From assembly GCA_016302215.1 (NCBI GenBank), contig JAEDNZ010000068.1, positions 1 to 9,423 of the forward strand: a DNA stretch of 9,423 nucleotides, read 5' to 3'. Each line of letters begins with the position of its first letter. Positions within the stretch are counted from its first letter, which is position 1. This document shows positions 7,414 to 9,423 of the stretch, in pieces. Under the pieces are notes generated by a model. It did not search any database, was not told the DNA's origin, and saw nothing but the letters and a program-made list of their open reading frames with translations. Position numbers and translations under genes: made by a program. The DNA comes from Muribaculaceae bacterium (GTDB taxonomy: Bacteria; Bacteroidota; Bacteroidia; Bacteroidales; Muribaculaceae).

Positions 7414-8796
7414 CTACTCGGCGGTGGCGGGGGTGTCGGCAGCTCCGGCATCGCCGCTCGTGTCGTCAGAGCCGGCGGCATCGCCTTTGTAAGAGTAGCC
7501 GATGATGTTGATGTCGCCCGAGAGCTTATACTGCTTGCCATCGGCGCCCTCGGCGTTGATGACGTAGTAATACACGCCGGCGGGCACCTCTTTGCCGGCA
7601 TAGCGGCCGTCCCAGCCTTGTGATGGATCAGTGAGGGTGGCCATCTTGGTGCCCCATTTGTTGAAGATGTGACACTCAAAGGTGATGATTGACTTGTAGC
7701 TCACGCGCCACTCGTCGTTGACGCCGGGCGAGGTAAATGGCGAGAAGGCGTTGGGGCATTTGAGGTCAGACTCGCCCACGAATACTTGGTATGTGTCGCT
7801 GAGGTATTCACAGGTGCCGTCGGCGTTGGCGGCTCTGAAGCGCACGTATGTGGTGCCTTGGTCTTGAAAGGTGTATGCCAGCTCCAGGTCGGTGAAGGTG
7901 TTGTCAAGGATGCCGAAGTCGGGGTCTTTGGCCATCTGCCATTCGTGGAATATCGCGGCATCAGAGACGGCGGCGGTGAATGTTATCTCGCAGGGCGCCG
8001 AGCCGCCGAGGGATTCGCTGTCGGAGGGCTTTTGCTCGTTTTCCACTTCGCGCAGCTGCTGCTCGGCTTTGGTATGCGCGGCCACGGCGTGGGCGGCGAT
8101 AGAAGGCGAGGTGATGGATTGGGCGATGCCCCATTTTGAGAGGAAGCGGTCGCCGGTGAGTGTAAATTCGGTGTCGCACAGAGGTGCCGGCGCCGAGAGC
8201 GTAGTGGTGATGTGGTCAATCTCCTCAGTGGTGGTGGTCTGATTGTAAGTCATTGCTTCTTCGTCGCAGACCAGGGTCTTGTATTCAAGCGTCATCTGAC
8301 GGCTCAGCTCGGCGGCGCGCCCGTTGATTGAGTAGTAGGTGATGCGGTCAGCATATCCTGCAAACGATAGTGTGACGCGGTCGCAGTCTTGCTCGGCGTC
8401 CGGGGCGAGGCTCTCGAGGCGCGCGGCGTGGTCGGCATAGTTTACAATCCAGAAGCAGTGCTGGCGGCCGCCGTCTTCGATGATATAGCCCATATCGCGG
8501 GCATCGAGGGTGATGGTTGACTGCCGGCCGCTGTAGCTGACATTGGTGATGGGCTCGGCATAGGCGCCGCCGAGGTTGGAGTATCGCGCCCATGTGGCAT
8601 TTGTGCCGGAGGCCTCGGCGGTGTATGATGCGGTGACGCCCTCGGTGGTCCACAGCGCGTAGATGGCATCGAGGCCGGAGGTGGTTTCGGGAGTGATGGT
8701 GATGACGGGCTTGGCCGTGTTGCCAAACGACAAGGCGGCAGCGGCCACGTAGGCGTATGTTAACGCTGCTAATGCAGTGATTAAAACTCGTTTCAT
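7414..8796 (-). CDS. Exported protein with gliding-motility-associated (type IX, type B) C-terminal domain
   Basis: This 460-residue exported protein of unknown role is predicted to be secreted by the type IX system. ATG at 8796 was chosen: it opens a good signal peptide (MKRVLITALAALTYAYVAAA), while the upstream in-frame TTG at 8820 lies inside the predicted -7 promoter box. Residues about 25-265 are beta-rich with several cysteines and match no family I know. About 266-342 is an Ig/PKD-like domain (FHEWQMAKDPDF, YTFQDQGTTYVRFRAANADG). About 347-433 is the CHU_C domain: CPNAFSPFTSPGVNDEW, YKSIITFECHIFNKWGTKM, GWDGRYAGKEVPAGVYYYVI and KLSGDINIIGY. In the family this domain directs export across the outer membrane and cell-surface attachment. 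A 27-residue Asp/Ala/Gly-rich tail follows it. The stop is 66 bp before the transglycosylase gene, suggesting co-transcription. The domain call is firm; the function is unknown. Confidence 0.9.
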   Translation of the reverse strand: MKRVLITALAALTYAYVAAAALSFGNTAKPVITITPETTSGLDAIYALWTTEGVTASYTAEASGTNATWARYSNLGGAYAEPITNVSYSGRQSTITLDARDMGYIIEDGGRQHCFWIVNYADHAARLESLAPDAEQDCDRVTLSFAGYADRITYYSINGRAAELSRQMTLEYKTLVCDEEAMTYNQTTTTEEIDHITTTLSAPAPLCDTEFTLTGDRFLSKWGIAQSITSPSIAAHAVAAHTKAEQQLREVENEQKPSDSESLGGSAPCEITFTAAVSDAAIFHEWQMAKDPDFGILDNTFTDLELAYTFQDQGTTYVRFRAANADGTCEYLSDTYQVFVGESDLKCPNAFSPFTSPGVNDEWRVSYKSIITFECHIFNKWGTKMATLTDPSQGWDGRYAGKEVPAGVYYYVINAEGADGKQYKLSGDINIIGYSYKGDAAGSDDTSGDAGAADTPATAE

Positions 8797-8817
8797 ATTG
8801 ATGGAGGTATTATTTAG

Positions 8818-8825
8818 CAAAATTA
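8818..8825 (-). promoter_or_regulatory. -7 box upstream of the sorting-domain gene
   Basis: On the minus strand TAATTTTG (8825-8818) matches the Bacteroidetes -7 consensus TAnnTTTG. A start near 8812 would leave a leader of about 16 nt before ATG 8796. No TTTG is found at the expected -33 spacing (TCGG there), so the promoter is incomplete or activator-dependent. It supports choosing the downstream ATG over TTG 8820. Confidence 0.5.
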
Positions 8826-8843
8826 GCGAAAAAATACGACATA

Positions 8844-8891
8844 GCCGACCCTCGCCCTGTTATTTTAGATAAAAATAACGGCGAGGCCGGC
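8844..8891. repeat. Alternative hairpin sharing an arm with the terminator
   Basis: GCCG (8844-8847) pairs with CGGC (8888-8891), CCTCGCC (8850-8856) with GGCGAGG (8880-8886), and GTTATTTT (8859-8866) with AAAATAAC (8872-8879) around a 5-nt loop. That is 19 pairs with two small internal loops. The arm 8880-8891 is the same one used by the terminator hairpin at 8879-8912, so the two folds exclude each other. On the minus strand this fold is followed, after about 8 bases, by TTTTTT, so it could act as a backup terminator. Confidence 0.55.
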
Positions 8892-8912
8892 TCGCTGTGA
8901 GCCGCCTCGCCG
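8872..8912 (-). terminator. Intrinsic terminator of the outer-membrane barrel gene
   Basis: On the minus strand CGGCGAGG and CGGCTC pair with GAGCCG and CCTCGCCG. This makes a 14-bp G+C-rich stem with one bulge and a 5-nt loop (arms 8912-8899 and 8893-8879). TTATTTTTA follows at once. It lies 25 bp after the stop codon of the barrel gene and before the next promoter, exactly where a terminator is expected. Confidence 0.85.
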
Positions 8913-8937
8913 CTATGGGGTGTGTCAATGTGCTGAT

Positions 8938-9423
8938 TTAGAAAATCTTACCGCTGATGCGGAAAGAGAGTACGGGCCACACGGTGATCTTGTCCATAAT
9001 CTTTTGGATATCGTCGCCAACGTCTTCTCCTTCGGCGGTGTTGCCAAGAGGTATCTCATTGTTGTTGATGTCAATGAGCTTGGGGTGGCCGTGGAATTGC
9101 ACGCCTAACTCCACGTTGAAGTTGACGCGCTTATTGGGGATGGAGCGGCCCCAGCCGAGACCAATGTAGGGACGGAAGCTGCTGACGTTGAGGTTGCCGC
9201 GGATGATACCGCCTTCCTCCAGGGGTAGGGTGTAGCCTTCGACGGTGACTTCCTTCACGAGGCCTTGGCGCTGGAGTTCGGCCACTTCGTCAGATTGGGC
9301 ATTGAGCTTAACGAGGCTCTTGGCACCGAAGTAGGCACCGGCAGCCACGAAGAATGAGCATTTGGGAATGGGATATACATTGAAGATGACCATACCTTGC
9401 GTGCGACCGAAGCCGGCGTTGAA
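8938..9423 (-). CDS. Outer-membrane beta-barrel protein, C-terminal part (5' end outside window)
   Basis: The frame is open to the right edge, giving 161 visible residues. The ATG at 9391-9393 is internal, because coding continues upstream of it (FNAGFGRTQG before MVIFNVYPIP). The sequence shows alternating polar and hydrophobic or aromatic strands typical of an outer-membrane barrel: VIFNVYPI, SFFVAAGAYFGA, FRPYIGLGWGRS, VNFNVELGVQFHG and ITVWPVLSFRISGKIF. The last strand ends in phenylalanine, as in the Bam-recognised beta-signal. Loops between strands are acidic (AEGEDVGDDIQ). It is probably a small outer-membrane barrel of about 200-250 residues, possibly structural or a porin-like channel; no specific substrate can be read. 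A strong intrinsic terminator follows the stop codon and separates it from the next minus-strand gene, so it seems to be the last gene of its own unit. Confidence 0.75.
   Translation of the reverse strand, partial: FNAGFGRTQGMVIFNVYPIPKCSFFVAAGAYFGAKSLVKLNAQSDEVAELQRQGLVKEVTVEGYTLPLEEGGIIRGNLNVSSFRPYIGLGWGRSIPNKRVNFNVELGVQFHGHPKLIDINNNEIPLGNTAEGEDVGDDIQKIMDKITVWPVLSFRISGKIF

Noticed and set aside
8797..8820. TTG at 8820 as the start of the sorting-domain gene
   Set aside because: It overlaps the predicted -7 box and would put eight polar residues before the signal peptide; ATG 8796 opens directly into the signal peptide.
1..9423. Mobile elements, CRISPR arrays, tRNA or rRNA genes
   Set aside because: No transposase or integrase motifs, no regularly spaced repeats, and no cloverleaf or rRNA-like stretch were seen.

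Overview
The window looks like chromosomal DNA of a gut-type Bacteroidales, most likely Muribaculaceae or a close relative. The reasons are a UvrA with Bacteroidetes-like wording, a DUF5074-type beta-propeller with a chitobiase-like C-terminal module, a gliding-motility-associated (type IX secretion, type B) C-terminal domain, promoters of the Bacteroidetes form (TTTG / TAnnTTTG), and starts without clear Shine-Dalgarno sites. Coding DNA is fairly G+C rich and the spacers are clearly A+T rich. The family assignment is inference.

Layout. A plus-strand operon fills 1-3082: the C-terminal part of a multidomain DUF5074-type protein cut by the left edge, a complete secreted DUF5074-type beta-propeller 5 bp downstream, and a cysteine-rich DUF2284 predicted metal-binding protein that overlaps the propeller gene. 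From 3508 to the right edge everything is on the minus strand. Read in the direction of transcription, this is an outer-membrane beta-barrel protein (cut by the right edge), a strong hairpin terminator, a secreted protein with a type IX sorting domain, a GH23 lytic transglycosylase, and uvrA. The last three lie close together (66 and 39 bp gaps) and may be one operon expressed from a promoter at about 8820. The two blocks converge on a 425-bp A+T-rich spacer (3083-3507).

How the genes fit together. The left operon looks like envelope or surface binding proteins plus a metal- or cofactor-related cytoplasmic protein. By analogy with BtuG-type propellers it could belong to a corrinoid or other cofactor uptake locus, but nothing inside the window proves the ligand. 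The right block combines envelope biogenesis (barrel, exported sorting-domain protein, peptidoglycan lyase) with the housekeeping repair gene uvrA.

Most interesting non-coding items: (1) a self-contained candidate small RNA of about 130 nt on the minus strand at about 3180-3312, with a near-consensus promoter, a 5' stem and a U-tract terminator; (2) two mutually exclusive hairpins sharing one arm at 8844-8912; (3) a bulged inverted repeat at 3386-3452 behind uvrA. No tRNA, rRNA, CRISPR array or insertion sequence was seen.
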